Assembly (NCBI RefSeq): GCF_938028775.1
Contig: NZ_CALIZG010000018.1
Span: 1 to 64,000 of the forward strand
Length of the DNA stretch: 64,000 nucleotides
Origin: Mogibacterium diversum_A
Lineage (GTDB): Bacteria; Bacillota; Clostridia; Peptostreptococcales; Anaerovoracaceae
Direction of reading: 5' to 3'
The notes below the pieces were generated by a model. That model made no database searches. It was not told where the DNA came from and saw only the letters and a list, made by a program, of their open reading frames with translations. This document shows positions 15,411-25,307 of the stretch, in pieces. The translations under genes and the position numbers were made by a program. Position 1 is the first letter of the stretch; each line of letters opens with the position of its first letter.

Positions 15411-17738
15411 ATGGATCTGAGCAGACTTAATAAAGAGCAACAAGAAGCGGTAAAGCATATGGAGGGACCACTGCTGATTTTGGCAGGTGCTGGAAGCGGT
15501 AAGACCACTATGATGACTCACCGTATAGCATACATGCTAGAAAATGGGGTGAGCCCTTATAATATCTTGGCTGTTACATTTACAAATAAAGCTGCCGGGG
15601 AGATGAAGGATAGAATTGAGTCGCTGACTGGAGGTACTCGAGGCATGTGGGTGATGACATTTCACGCCATGTGTGTTCGCATACTCAGAAATCATGGAGA
15701 GGTTCTAGGATTTAAAAACGGATTTTCGATATACGATGAGTCAGATAAGAAGGCTCTTCTCAAAAGAATCGTCAAAGACCTTAAGATTGATGAGAAGATT
15801 TATCCGGTTTCTTACCTTGGGAGTGTAATAAGCTCTTGTAAGGAGGCTGAGGAAGATCCCGACGATTATATAGAGAACAACTCTATGAATTTCAAAGCCG
15901 AGACGGTCGCAAAGGTATACGCGAGATACATGGAAGATCTACAGCAGAATAACGCTATGGATTTTGATGACCTCCTCTGGAATGCAGTCAAGCTGTTTGA
16001 AGCGAGTAGCGAGGTTCTTTCGTATTACCAAGAGAGATTTAAATATATAATGGTAGATGAGTATCAGGATACAAATTATCTTCAGTACAAACTCATACAT
16101 GCTTTGGCCGAGAAGAGCCATAATCTATGCGTGGTCGGTGATGACGACCAATGTATATATCAATGGAGAGGTGCAGATATTAGGAATATTCTCGACTTCG
16201 AGAAGGATTTTCCTGAAACCAAGGTCATCAAACTAGAGCAGAACTACAGGTCCGATGCCAACATACTAGATTTAGCTAACTCTGTCATTGCTAACAATAG
16301 AAACCGTAAGGCGAAAGAGCTTTGGACGGACAGGAATGAAGGCAGCAAGATAACGTACCGAAGACTCGAGGATGAACAGCGAGAGGCTTGGTATGTAGGC
16401 GGTGAAATTCAGCGTTTGCATGATGAAGAGGGTATTCCGTTTAACGATATGGCCATCCTGTACCGAAAGAATGCACAGTCTAGACCGTTCGAAGAAAAGT
16501 TTTCATTTAGAGGCATCCCGTACAGGGTTTTAGGCGGCACTAGATTTTACGACCGCAAGGAAATCAAAGATGTGATGTCATACATGCACCTCGTCGAAAA
16601 TCCCAGTGATGATGTGGCTATGGCGAGGATAATAAACGAGCCTAAGAGGGGACTAGGGCCGAAGAGCCTCGGCGGAATAGTTTCATATGCCAAGGCATAC
16701 AAACTAAGCATATTTGAAGCACTCAAGGAGCAGGAGGTTCTGGGTTCGCTGTCAAGGAAATCGAGAGCTGCAGTAGAAGATTTAGTTACGATGCTCGATG
16801 AACTAGGAACTGAACAGGATAATATGGAGCTTTCAGATATATATGACAATCTGATTAGACGCTCAGGTTATCTGACAGCACTCGAAGCAGAAAATACAGT
16901 AGAAGCGGATGCGAGGATAGAGAACATCCTGGAGCTGCGCTCGGTGATAGTAGAATTCGAGGAAAAAGCAGCAGGCTCAGTGCTGACAGATGAAGAAGAC
17001 GAGTTCAGAGAGGAGAGAGATAGGTTAAGAGAAGATGGATTTGATGTAAAAGAACCCACCTTGCTCCAGTCATTCCTCGAGAGAATCGCACTGCTATCGG
17101 ACATAGATAATAGAGATGAGAGCGAAGATGCGGTTGTGATGATGACACTGCATAGCTCTAAGGGACTTGAATTTCCAGTGGTTTTCATGCCGGGTATGGA
17201 AAACGGTTTGTTCCCAGGGTCAGCATCTATGGATGATCCAAGCAAGATGGAGGAGGAGCGCAGGCTCTGTTACGTTGGAATTACAAGAGCTATGAGAAAG
17301 CTTTACCTAACAGGTGCGCAGACTAGGATGCTCTACGGTAGGACGGACTTCACGATTGAATCGGAATTCATGAGAGAGATGGACACAGATCTCCTAGATG
17401 GTGATCCGACAGTAGCAGAGAGGTCGGCTAATGCAGGCGGAATCTGCGGAGACGGCGGAATACTCGGAATGAGAGAATTCAAGGGGAGATATGAAGGTAG
17501 TGCAGATGGCTATGATGCCAGCTTCTCTAAACCATTTGATGCACTGAAATTCGCTAAGAAACAGGCTTCCAAGGGTATAAGCAACGAAGGCTTTGAGGCA
17601 GGAGACAGGATTCGCCATCCGAAGTTCGGAGAAGGTCTGCTCATAGATCAGGATGCTAAAACGCTGACTATTGCCTTTGATTCCGTTGGGATTAAAAAGC
17701 TTGGCAAGGGCTTCGTCAAGCTAACTAAAGTCGAGTAG
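15411..17738 (+). CDS. pcrA: ATP-dependent DNA helicase PcrA/UvrD
   Basis: This superfamily 1 helicase (775 residues from ATG 15411) unwinds DNA with 3'-5' polarity in repair and replication restart. Motifs in order are the Q motif LNKEQQEAV, Walker A GAGSGKTT, VDEYQDTN (motif II), DDDQCIYQWRG (III), EQNYRS (IV), TLHSSKGLEF (V) and VGITRA (VI). The C-terminal Tudor-like tail (GDRIRHPKFGEG) is characteristic of PcrA. An in-frame TTG at 15402 is closer to a GGAAG site and is an alternative start. ligA follows on the same strand, the usual Firmicutes pcrA-ligA pair. Confidence 0.95.
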   Translation: MDLSRLNKEQQEAVKHMEGPLLILAGAGSGKTTMMTHRIAYMLENGVSPYNILAVTFTNKAAGEMKDRIESLTGGTRGMWVMTFHAMCVRILRNHGEVLGFKNGFSIYDESDKKALLKRIVKDLKIDEKIYPVSYLGSVISSCKEAEEDPDDYIENNSMNFKAETVAKVYARYMEDLQQNNAMDFDDLLWNAVKLFEASSEVLSYYQERFKYIMVDEYQDTNYLQYKLIHALAEKSHNLCVVGDDDQCIYQWRGADIRNILDFEKDFPETKVIKLEQNYRSDANILDLANSVIANNRNRKAKELWTDRNEGSKITYRRLEDEQREAWYVGGEIQRLHDEEGIPFNDMAILYRKNAQSRPFEEKFSFRGIPYRVLGGTRFYDRKEIKDVMSYMHLVENPSDDVAMARIINEPKRGLGPKSLGGIVSYAKAYKLSIFEALKEQEVLGSLSRKSRAAVEDLVTMLDELGTEQDNMELSDIYDNLIRRSGYLTALEAENTVEADARIENILELRSVIVEFEEKAAGSVLTDEEDEFREERDRLREDGFDVKEPTLLQSFLERIALLSDIDNRDESEDAVVMMTLHSSKGLEFPVVFMPGMENGLFPGSASMDDPSKMEEERRLCYVGITRAMRKLYLTGAQTRMLYGRTDFTIESEFMREMDTDLLDGDPTVAERSANAGGICGDGGILGMREFKGRYEGSADGYDASFSKPFDALKFAKKQASKGISNEGFEAGDRIRHPKFGEGLLIDQDAKTLTIAFDSVGIKKLGKGFVKLTKVE

Positions 17739-17807
17739 TTACTACCTAGGCAATGGGATTTACAGGAACGAATTCACTAACAGTAAGAGAATTAAATAGG
17801 GGACATT

Positions 17808-19769
17808 ATGAATCTTGATGACAAGAAGAGAAGGATAGAGGAGTTAATAGAAACTCTTAACGAGGCTTCGGCAGCGTACTATGACGAGGCTAGTGAGATT
17901 ATGAGCAATTACGAATACGATGCGCTGTACGATGAGCTTGAATCACTTGAGAAGGAGACGGGGTATACTCCTCTTAATAGTCCGACTAAGAATGTAGGAT
18001 ACACAGTTCAGTCGGAGCTCCCTAAGGAAAGGCACAGAAGCCGTATGCTTAGCCTTGATAAGACTAAGAGCCGTGAGGAGCTCGCGGCTTGGCTTGGAGA
18101 TCATGAAGGACTTTTATCGTGGAAGCTTGACGGTTTAACTGTAGTTCTCACATACGAGGGAGGAGAGCTAGTTAAGGCCGTGACACGTGGAAACGGGGAT
18201 ATTGGTGAGGTTATCACGCCTAATGCACGGGTGTTTGTCAATGTACCAAAGCACATTCCTTACAAAGGACATGTCGTAATTCGTGGTGAGGCGGTTATCA
18301 CCTATGAGGAATTTGATAGAATCAATGAGGCGATTGACGACGCAGATGCAAAGTATAAGAATCCGAGAAACCTATGCAGCGGTAGCGTAAGGCAGCTAAA
18401 TAGCAAAATTACAGCTGAGAGAAATGTTAGGTTCTATGCTTTCACGCTCAGCGAAGCGGATGGCGTTGATTATGAAGGGCTGAGATCCAACCAGATGAAA
18501 TGGATGGCGGAGCAAGGCTTCGACGTGGTTGAATTCGTGAAAGTGGATAACAAGAATATTTTCGAAGCGATAGACAATTATGCAGAGAGAGTGCATAGTT
18601 TCGAGATTCCGTCTGATGGTCTCGTACTGACATTAGAGGATTTAGAATATGCGGCTACACTTGGAACGACCGCGAAATTTCCGCGTGATTCTCTGGCTTT
18701 CAAGTGGGCAGATCAGCAAGCGGAGACAATTCTCCGTGAAATCGAATGGAGCCCATCGAGAACTGGTCTGCTAAATCCAATTGCTATATTTGACCCGGTA
18801 GAACTCGAAGGAACCACAGTTAAGAGAGCATCGGTTCATAATCTTAATATAATGGAAACCCTGAAGCTAGGCATCGGTGATACTATCACCGTATACAAGG
18901 CGAATATGATAATACCGCAGATTGGCGATAACCTTACTAAGAGTGGGAATATTGAGCTTCCTAGCCATTGTCCAGTGTGCGATGGTGCTACAGAGATAAA
19001 GCTTATGACAGGCACAAAGGTGCTTACATGCACAAATCCAAATTGCCTGGCTAAGCAGGTGAAGAGATTTTCCCTATTCGTATCGAGGGATGCGCTTAAT
19101 ATCGAGGGACTATCTGAACAGACCTTGCTAAAGTTCATAGGACTCGGTTATATCAAGTCTTTCGCTGATATATTCCGACTAGAGAATCATAGGGATGAAA
19201 TCGTAGAATTAGATGGTTTCGGTAAAAAGTCATATGATAAATTATCATCATCGATAGAGAAGTCTCGCCATACAGTACCAGCTAGGATTCTTGTTGCACT
19301 TGGTATACCTGGAGTTGGTGTTACTACTGCAGCGCAGATTGCGAGAGCGTATGAGAATAAATGGGCTAAAATTTCTTCGCTCACTTACGATGAACTTATA
19401 TCCGTAAGTGGCATCGGAGAAGTTATGGCTAGAGACTATGAGGCTTTTTTTGCAGATGAACACAACAAGTCTGTCGTTTTGGATCTAGTGGGCGAACTCG
19501 ACATCGATGAGAGCTATGAGCAGGTGGGGACAGCTTTATCGGGTGAAACCTTTGTTATAACTGGCAGCCTTGAGCATTATAAGAGCCGCACCGAACTCAA
19601 GAAGGAGATTGAGACGCAGGGAGGGAAGGTTGCAGGAAGCGTTAGTAAAAACACTAGCTATCTCGTGACCAACAATCCTGAATCAGGTTCGTCAAAGAAC
19701 AAGGCAGCGGCGGAACTCGGTGTAAAAATCATAACAGAAGACGAAATTCGTATGATGCTCGGATATTAG
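17808..19769 (+). CDS. ligA: NAD-dependent DNA ligase
   Basis: The 653-residue enzyme seals nicks using NAD. Domain Ia occupies the first 65 or so residues. The adenylated Lys106 lies in WKLDG. An OB fold follows, then a four-Cys zinc finger (CPVC at about 390, then two further Cys around CTNPNC), helix-hairpin-helix repeats (about 455-560) and a C-terminal BRCT domain (about 578-650, GETFVITG). All expected parts are present. AGGGGA precedes the ATG. It is probably co-transcribed with pcrA. Confidence 0.96.
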   Translation: MNLDDKKRRIEELIETLNEASAAYYDEASEIMSNYEYDALYDELESLEKETGYTPLNSPTKNVGYTVQSELPKERHRSRMLSLDKTKSREELAAWLGDHEGLLSWKLDGLTVVLTYEGGELVKAVTRGNGDIGEVITPNARVFVNVPKHIPYKGHVVIRGEAVITYEEFDRINEAIDDADAKYKNPRNLCSGSVRQLNSKITAERNVRFYAFTLSEADGVDYEGLRSNQMKWMAEQGFDVVEFVKVDNKNIFEAIDNYAERVHSFEIPSDGLVLTLEDLEYAATLGTTAKFPRDSLAFKWADQQAETILREIEWSPSRTGLLNPIAIFDPVELEGTTVKRASVHNLNIMETLKLGIGDTITVYKANMIIPQIGDNLTKSGNIELPSHCPVCDGATEIKLMTGTKVLTCTNPNCLAKQVKRFSLFVSRDALNIEGLSEQTLLKFIGLGYIKSFADIFRLENHRDEIVELDGFGKKSYDKLSSSIEKSRHTVPARILVALGIPGVGVTTAAQIARAYENKWAKISSLTYDELISVSGIGEVMARDYEAFFADEHNKSVVLDLVGELDIDESYEQVGTALSGETFVITGSLEHYKSRTELKKEIETQGGKVAGSVSKNTSYLVTNNPESGSSKNKAAAELGVKIITEDEIRMMLGY

Positions 19770-19842
19770 GGGTTATCGAAAAGACTATTTCGATATATAA
19801 TGAATATTCGCAGTACTAAATTATAGAATGAGGAGGAGGCCA

Positions 19843-21237
19843 GTGGAAAATACAAACTTGATTGACCAGGAACAGGCTTTTGAAGAAAGCAAAGAAAAGA
19901 TATTCGAACTCCTCGAAGAAAAGAAATATTTCCGTTGTAGGGATGAACTGTTAAAATTCAACGCAGTAGATATTGCTGAGCTACTCGAAGAAGTGATGCG
20001 AAAGTATAGCATGCAGACAGCTATCATACTGTTTCGCACGCTTCCAAAAGATATATCGGTTGAGGTATTCGCACACTTTGATGTTGACGATCAGGTTGAG
20101 ATTATCAACATTATCACTGATCCCGAGATCAAATACATAATCGATGCTCTGGACTTCGACGATATGATCGACGTGCTCGAAGAACTTCCAGCCAACATCG
20201 TAGATAAGATTTTAGATAAGACGCCTAAGAACGAGCGTAGGCAGATAAATACATTCCTTATGTACAAGGAGTATAGTGCTGGCTCGCTGATGACTCCGGA
20301 TTATATAAATTTGCGCAAGAATATGACTAAGCGTGAGGCTCTCGACCATATTCGTGATGTGGGAATGAATTCGGAGACGATTTACTCCTGTTACGTTCTC
20401 GATGGTGGTCGTAAGCTAGTCGGAGTAGTTTCGCTCAGAAGCTTGGTGCTCGCAGATGAGAATACTAAGGTCTCCGATATTATGAAAGAAGACATCATCT
20501 TCGCTCATGTTGATGATGACCAGGAAGAAGTATCTGAACTATTTAAGAAATACGGATTTATCGCGATACCGGTAGTTGATAATGAAGACAGATTGGTCGG
20601 AATCATCACTTTCGACGATATCCTCGACGTAATCGAAGAAGAGAACACCGAGGATATGGAGCGTATGGGAGGTGTCATCGATAACACAGACAAGGACTAC
20701 CTCGATACACCCGTCCTTATGCACGTCAAGGCTAGACTGCCATGGCTACTAGTGCTCATGGTATCTTATGTATTTACCGGAGGCATGATTGCTAGTTTTG
20801 AGAAATCACTTTCTGCAGTAATCGCGCTAGTAGCTTATATGCCGATGCTAATGGGCACTGGTGGTAACTCAGGAACTCAGTCGTCTACAGTAATTATCAC
20901 AGGTATGGCTACGGGAGACCTCGAGTTATCGGATGTTCTTAGAGTTCTATGGAAGGAATTTCGCATAGGAATTATAGTCGGCATATGTGTCAGCATATTG
21001 AACTACATGAGGATAGTGGCATTTGACCATAACGGCTCTTTGGTAGCGCTTACGGTGTGCCTGTCGATGGTATTAATCGTTATCATCGCAAAATGCATCG
21101 GTGCTCTACTGCCTATGATTGCTAAGAAAATCGGCATTGACCCGGCTCTTATTGCTGGCCCGATGATGGCTTCACTTACCGACATGGTCGCGCTCGGCAC
21201 GTATTTTACGATGGCAAGGCTGGTGCTTAAAATCTAG
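19843..21237 (+). CDS. mgtE: Magnesium transporter MgtE
   Basis: The protein has an N-terminal MgtE domain of helical repeats (about 30-125), two CBS domains (about 135-250) that sense cytoplasmic Mg, and a C-terminal membrane domain with five helices including GTGGNSGTQSS and the selectivity Asp in SLTDMVALG. The family imports Mg2+ down its gradient. GTG 19843 is preferred: an upstream in-frame ATG at 19828 would translate the AGGAGGAGG ribosome site itself. From GTG the product is 464 residues. A hairpin ATCGAAA/TTTCGAT (about 19777-19796) and a TATAAT lie just upstream. Confidence 0.93.
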   Translation: MENTNLIDQEQAFEESKEKIFELLEEKKYFRCRDELLKFNAVDIAELLEEVMRKYSMQTAIILFRTLPKDISVEVFAHFDVDDQVEIINIITDPEIKYIIDALDFDDMIDVLEELPANIVDKILDKTPKNERRQINTFLMYKEYSAGSLMTPDYINLRKNMTKREALDHIRDVGMNSETIYSCYVLDGGRKLVGVVSLRSLVLADENTKVSDIMKEDIIFAHVDDDQEEVSELFKKYGFIAIPVVDNEDRLVGIITFDDILDVIEEENTEDMERMGGVIDNTDKDYLDTPVLMHVKARLPWLLVLMVSYVFTGGMIASFEKSLSAVIALVAYMPMLMGTGGNSGTQSSTVIITGMATGDLELSDVLRVLWKEFRIGIIVGICVSILNYMRIVAFDHNGSLVALTVCLSMVLIVIIAKCIGALLPMIAKKIGIDPALIAGPMMASLTDMVALGTYFTMARLVLKI

Positions 21238-21399
21238 AGATGAAAGCGACTGCCTTACATACCGGGAAGACAATTTCAACGACGACTACAACAATTAAAT
21301 TATCAATAACAAATAATATATAAAAAGCTTCAAGATATTTCTATTTAAATATAAACACAAATAACACAATTAGTTTTCAAAATTTCATTGTAGGAGGAT

Positions 21400-22230
21400 A
21401 TGGTGAATACTAACAACTATGCTGAGCTCGCTGAAAAAGCGCGCAGAATCAGAATCAATGCTCTAAAGGCAATTCATGCCGCAAAGTCAGGTCATCCGGG
21501 AGGTTCATTATCTTCTGCTGATATTCTTGCAACGCTATATTTTGGTGAGCTAAATATCGACCCAAAGAATCCGAAGATGGCAGATAGAGATAAATTTGTG
21601 TTATCCAAGGGACATGCGGTTCCTGCGCTTTATGCAGCACTCGGGGAGAGAGGCTTTTACGAAGTAAACGAAATGATGACGCTCAGACAGGTGGGCAGCA
21701 AATTCCAAGGACATCCTAATATGAGCAAGGTTCCTGGGATTGAGATGTCGACAGGCTCGCTCGGACAGGGATTTTCTGCTGCAGTAGGAATGGCTATCGC
21801 AGGTAAGATTGATAAAAATCCTGGTAGAGTGTATGCGCTCACTGGTGACGGAGAACTTCAAGAGGGAATCGTGTGGGAGGCTGCGATGCAAGCGGCTCAT
21901 AGGAAACTCGACAACTTAGTTGCAATCGTTGATCTGAATGGACTTCAGATTGATGGCAAGGTAAGCGATGTAAAGTGCGTGTGCCCGGTAGACGAGAAGT
22001 TTAGGAGCTTTGGGTGGAACGTGATAAACGTAGATGGTCATAATTTTGAAGAACTGACCACGGCATTTGATGAAGCAAAGAAGTGCGGTGGAGTTCCAAC
22101 TGCAATTATCGCTCATACACATAAGGGGAAGGGTGTATCATTTATGGAAGATAATGCTGGCTGGCATGGTAAGGCGCCAAGCGACGAGGAGCTAGCTGCT
22201 GCGATAAAAGAACTTGGAGGTGACAACTAA
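21400..22230 (+). CDS. Transketolase, N-terminal subunit
   Basis: This 276-residue protein is the thiamine-diphosphate-binding half of a split transketolase, which moves two-carbon units between pentose and triose/hexose phosphates. It shows SGHPGGSLS (about 31-39), KGHAVPALYAALG (about 70-82) and the ThDP motif GDGELQEG...N (about 149 onward). GGAGG lies only two bases from ATG 21400, so GTG 21403 is an equally plausible start. The stop overlaps the start of the C-terminal subunit by one base, so equal amounts of the two chains are expected. Confidence 0.93.
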   Translation: MVNTNNYAELAEKARRIRINALKAIHAAKSGHPGGSLSSADILATLYFGELNIDPKNPKMADRDKFVLSKGHAVPALYAALGERGFYEVNEMMTLRQVGSKFQGHPNMSKVPGIEMSTGSLGQGFSAAVGMAIAGKIDKNPGRVYALTGDGELQEGIVWEAAMQAAHRKLDNLVAIVDLNGLQIDGKVSDVKCVCPVDEKFRSFGWNVINVDGHNFEELTTAFDEAKKCGGVPTAIIAHTHKGKGVSFMEDNAGWHGKAPSDEELAAAIKELGGDN

Positions 22231-23162
22231 TGGCTGATAAGATTGCAACTAGGGCTGCATACGGAGAATTCCTGGTGGAAAAGGGCAGGGAGCGCGAGGA
22301 TCTTATCGTTATGGATGCAGACCTATCTGGTTCGACCAAGACTAAGGGATTTGCACAAGCTTATCCTGAAAGATTCGTAAACTGCGGCATTGCTGAACAG
22401 GATTTAATGGCTGAGGCAGCGGGAATTGCTCTTTCAGGGCATGTTGTGTGTGCTAGTACATTCGCTATGTTCGCTGCAGGCAGGGCATATGAAATTATAA
22501 GAAATTCAATTGGTTATACAAATGCAAATGTAAAGGTGTGCGCAACTCACGCAGGTATTACAGTAGGAGAGGATGGTGCGAGCCATCAGACTTTTGAAGA
22601 TATCGCGCTTATGAGGGAGATTCCTGGTATGCTCGTTGTAAATCCTGCTGATGCTGTAAGCGCCAAGAAACTATTAAATGAAGTGGTTGATACAGAGGGC
22701 CCTGCGTACGTTAGACTGGGCAGATCTGGTGTACCAGTGATTTATGATGAGAGTTCTGATATCAAGATTGGGAAGGCAAATGTAATTCGGGAAGGCAGCG
22801 ATGTGACGATCATTGCAACTGGAATCATGGTATCAGATGCGCTTGAAGCGGCTGAAGAGCTTGCTGGTGAAGGAGTCTATGCTCGTGTAATCGATATGCA
22901 TACCATCAAGCCGATTGATGAGGCGGCGATTATAAGCGCAGCCAAGGAGAATGGTCCGATTGTAACTGCAGAAGAACATTCAATTATAGGTGGACTCGGT
23001 TGTGCAGTGGCAGAAGTCGTTGTTAAGAATAAACCTGTGAGAGTTGAAATGGTAGGTCAGAAGGATACTTTTGGAGAATCGGGAAAGCCTGCTGAGCTCA
23101 GAGAAAAATACGGACTTACAAAGGCTGATATCGTTAAAGCCGTTAAGAAAGTAATCGCGTAA
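22230..23162 (+). CDS. Transketolase, C-terminal subunit
   Basis: The 310-residue partner carries the pyrimidine-binding domain with the catalytic Glu in NCGIAEQDLMAEAAG (about 51-65), THAGITVGEDGASHQ (about 108-122) and the C-terminal transketolase domain (about 195-305). It overlaps the N-terminal subunit gene by one base (TAATG). The split arrangement is common in anaerobic Firmicutes and archaea. A terminator follows about 40 bases downstream. Confidence 0.93.
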   Translation: MADKIATRAAYGEFLVEKGREREDLIVMDADLSGSTKTKGFAQAYPERFVNCGIAEQDLMAEAAGIALSGHVVCASTFAMFAAGRAYEIIRNSIGYTNANVKVCATHAGITVGEDGASHQTFEDIALMREIPGMLVVNPADAVSAKKLLNEVVDTEGPAYVRLGRSGVPVIYDESSDIKIGKANVIREGSDVTIIATGIMVSDALEAAEELAGEGVYARVIDMHTIKPIDEAAIISAAKENGPIVTAEEHSIIGGLGCAVAEVVVKNKPVRVEMVGQKDTFGESGKPAELREKYGLTKADIVKAVKKVIA

Positions 23163-23202
23163 AGATTAAAAATAATAAAAGAACTTGAAATTATAAAAAA
23201 AT

Positions 23203-23247
23203 AGCAACTCTTTTAGTGAATTATTCTTCACACAAGGGTTGCTTTTT
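23203..23247 (+). terminator. Terminator after the transketolase genes
   Basis: AGCAACTCTT and AAGGGTTGCT form a stem followed by TTTTTCTTTT. Confidence 0.8.
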
Positions 23248-23333
23248 CTTTTGCAAATACTAAGGTTCAGAGTGGATTTTGTTTTTAGCTAGTAAAAATT
23301 TAACAAAATAATATGAAATTAGTACAAATTCAA

Positions 23334-23362
23334 TTTACAATGTGATGAATAAGTGATATAGT
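23334..23362 (+). promoter_or_regulatory. Promoter of the POT-like transporter gene
   Basis: TTTACA at 23334-23339 and TATAGT at 23357-23362 are spaced by 17 bases. The leader to the ATG is about 125 bases with no recognised element. Confidence 0.65.
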
Positions 23363-23494
23363 ATGAATTGTTTTATAACATATGGACTCGAGGGAATTGG
23401 GTTCAAGAGCAATTGGCGAAACGTATTATATTAATACCTAATATATATTCGTTACTTGCAATTATATTTTTATTACTTTAGGAGGTTTGAAAAA

Positions 23495-24856
23495 ATGGAA
23501 GCTACATCAAGAAAACTCCCTTTTGGGTTTTATGTATGCGCCCTCTCTTTTTCGTTTGAGAGACTTGCGTACTATGCAGCTAAATGGGGAATGGTGGTTT
23601 TTGCCGTTTTGAAAGTGGCAGAAGGAGGTCTTGGACTCACTAAGGGTGAAGGTGCACTTTTACAGTCATGGTTGGTTGCCTTCACATATATTACACCGCT
23701 AATTGGCGGCTGGATTGCTGACAGATGGATAAGTCCTAGAATACTTGTACCAGTTGGAGAACTATTGATGGGTGCAGGATACTTTGTTGCATGGCAAGCA
23801 AATAGTAAAACGAGCTTAATACTGTGCATTGCTTTGGTAGCGATTGGAACAGGATTTTTTAAGGGTGTATTGTCTGGCGTAAACGGAAGACAATTTGAAG
23901 GAGAAGATCAATTACTTATCAAGGTATTTAGTTGGCAGTATTCATTTGTTAACATTGGCTCATTCTGTGGAACGACATTCCTGTCTTTGATTGCATTAAA
24001 GTACGGATACAGAAGTCTATTCCTTGCGTGTGGAATATTTATGGTTATAGATACACTCTGGTGGATTTTCGGAGTTAGATTTTTAAAGAATGATGCAGGA
24101 AAGAGACCATTCAAAGTCGATAATAGATCCGAAGAAACAAATGAAACTGTGGAGAAGACTGCTGAACCACTTACTTTAAGAGAAAAGAAACGTGTTGCAG
24201 CAATCGTTATAGTAACTGTATTTTCTGGAATTTTCTGGCTCATATGGTATATGGTATACATGCCTGTATACTATGAGTTTGGACCAGCTGGACAAGGCGG
24301 TAGAGGATGGGCTGATTGGACTATAGGTAATTTCACTATGCCTACAGCGTGGTTTGATTCTGCGAACGGTCTATTCTGTATAATTCTTTGTCCAATATTT
24401 GCGACTATTTGGTATAAGATGTCCAAACGCGCTAAAGGTGACTGGAGTATGTGGAAGAAGACTGCAATAGGTATTCTGCTGCTAGGATTCTGTATACTTT
24501 TCATGGTATTTGCTGCTATGCTAGCTAAGGAAGGTAAGGGTACTCCTGTTGGAATCTGGATTATCATATTAGCTGCTTTATCTATGACCGTAGGAGAAGT
24601 TGTATTTTCTCCTCTTGGAAATGCGTTCATTAATGAGTATGCACCTAAGCAGTTGCTAGGGACACTTTTAGGTGTTTGGCCGTTTGTAATTTTCTTTGCG
24701 GGTCTTGGATATGGACCACTGTATAATTTCCTTGAGAGATTTTCGTTTATTAAGGCTTATGGTGTAGTTGCTGCTTTAATCCTTGCATGCGGTTTTGTTA
24801 TGCTGGCATTTGATAAGCGTTTCATGAGACTTGTAAATGACGAGGATGAGAAGTAG
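23495..24856 (+). CDS. POT (peptide:proton symporter) family transporter
   Basis: This 453-residue membrane protein has about a dozen hydrophobic segments and looks like the POT/PTR2 family of di- and tripeptide transporters within the major facilitator superfamily. Near the N-terminus is FERLAYY (residues 21-27), corresponding to the family ExxERFxYY motif. The first Glu of that motif is Phe19 here, and in characterised members that Glu is part of the proton coupling. The segment GEVVFSPLGNAF (about 364-375) also fits the family. AGGAGG precedes ATG 23495. It is a single-gene unit flanked by terminators. Substrate is uncertain. Confidence 0.8.
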   Translation: MEATSRKLPFGFYVCALSFSFERLAYYAAKWGMVVFAVLKVAEGGLGLTKGEGALLQSWLVAFTYITPLIGGWIADRWISPRILVPVGELLMGAGYFVAWQANSKTSLILCIALVAIGTGFFKGVLSGVNGRQFEGEDQLLIKVFSWQYSFVNIGSFCGTTFLSLIALKYGYRSLFLACGIFMVIDTLWWIFGVRFLKNDAGKRPFKVDNRSEETNETVEKTAEPLTLREKKRVAAIVIVTVFSGIFWLIWYMVYMPVYYEFGPAGQGGRGWADWTIGNFTMPTAWFDSANGLFCIILCPIFATIWYKMSKRAKGDWSMWKKTAIGILLLGFCILFMVFAAMLAKEGKGTPVGIWIIILAALSMTVGEVVFSPLGNAFINEYAPKQLLGTLLGVWPFVIFFAGLGYGPLYNFLERFSFIKAYGVVAALILACGFVMLAFDKRFMRLVNDEDEK

Positions 24857-24871
24857 GTTTATATATTGATG

Positions 24872-24903
24872 TCTAATTTGAAAAAGAGATTTTTCAAATT
24901 AGA
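24872..24903. terminator. Symmetric hairpin after the transporter gene
   Basis: TCTAATTTGAAAAA and TTTTTCAAATTAGA form a perfect 14-bp stem with a four-base loop. The A and T runs inside the stem could serve termination on either strand. Confidence 0.6.
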
Positions 24904-24940
24904 GTGCAATGTAGGTTTTTAGAGAAAATATGTTGATGCT

Positions 24941-24992
24941 AACCGCTACATCTGTTGGAATTTCAACGGATGTAGCGGTTATATATTTTTTG
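24941..24992 (+). terminator. Strong intrinsic terminator upstream of the peptide-maturation operon
   Basis: AACCGCTACATCTGTTG pairs with CAACGGATGTAGCGGTT (one mismatch), followed by ATATATTTTTT. It insulates the AT-rich operon downstream from the core genes to its left. Confidence 0.85.
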
Positions 24993-25029
24993 AAAGAAGA
25001 TACAGGGTGGACAAACAGAGTTGGTGAAA

Positions 25030-25170
25030 ATGCTTGTAACTCTTGAAATTTCAAGGTGTATTGGGGTTATTTACTCCATAGAAATAGTATTCTGTGAGAA
25101 TTGTAAACTGTGTGATATCTGTATATATTTTTTGATAGCGCGTTCAAGAAATATATACATAAGATGTTGA
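25030..25170 (+). CDS. 46-codon Cys-rich ORF (doubtful gene)
   Basis: An ATG-started frame encodes 46 residues with six Cys, four of them in FCENCKLCDIC with regular CxxC spacing. It lies upstream of the promoter of the radical-SAM operon, after a terminator. The ribosome site is weak (GGTG three bases before ATG). It could be a second peptide of the locus, a remnant of a cluster-binding protein, or chance. Confidence 0.25.
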   Translation: MLVTLEISRCIGVIYSIEIVFCENCKLCDICIYFLIARSRNIYIRC

Positions 25171-25237
25171 AACAAAAGCTATATTATATATTGCAGTTTA
25201 TTAATTAAAAAAATAATACAATCAATCAAAATATATA

Positions 25238-25266
25238 TTGACAATAAATTGTCACAGTGATAAATT
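25238..25266 (+). promoter_or_regulatory. Promoter with overlapping operator, peptide-maturation operon
   Basis: TTGACA (25238-25243) and TAAATT (25261-25266) have 17-base spacing. The -35 box is part of an inverted repeat, TGACAAT-AA-ATTGTCA (25239-25254), well placed for a repressor. It is the only good promoter ahead of the exporter gene. Confidence 0.6.
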
Positions 25267-25307
25267 TTAGACAAATAGAAACGAGTTATTTAAACAGTAA
25301 TTGATAG

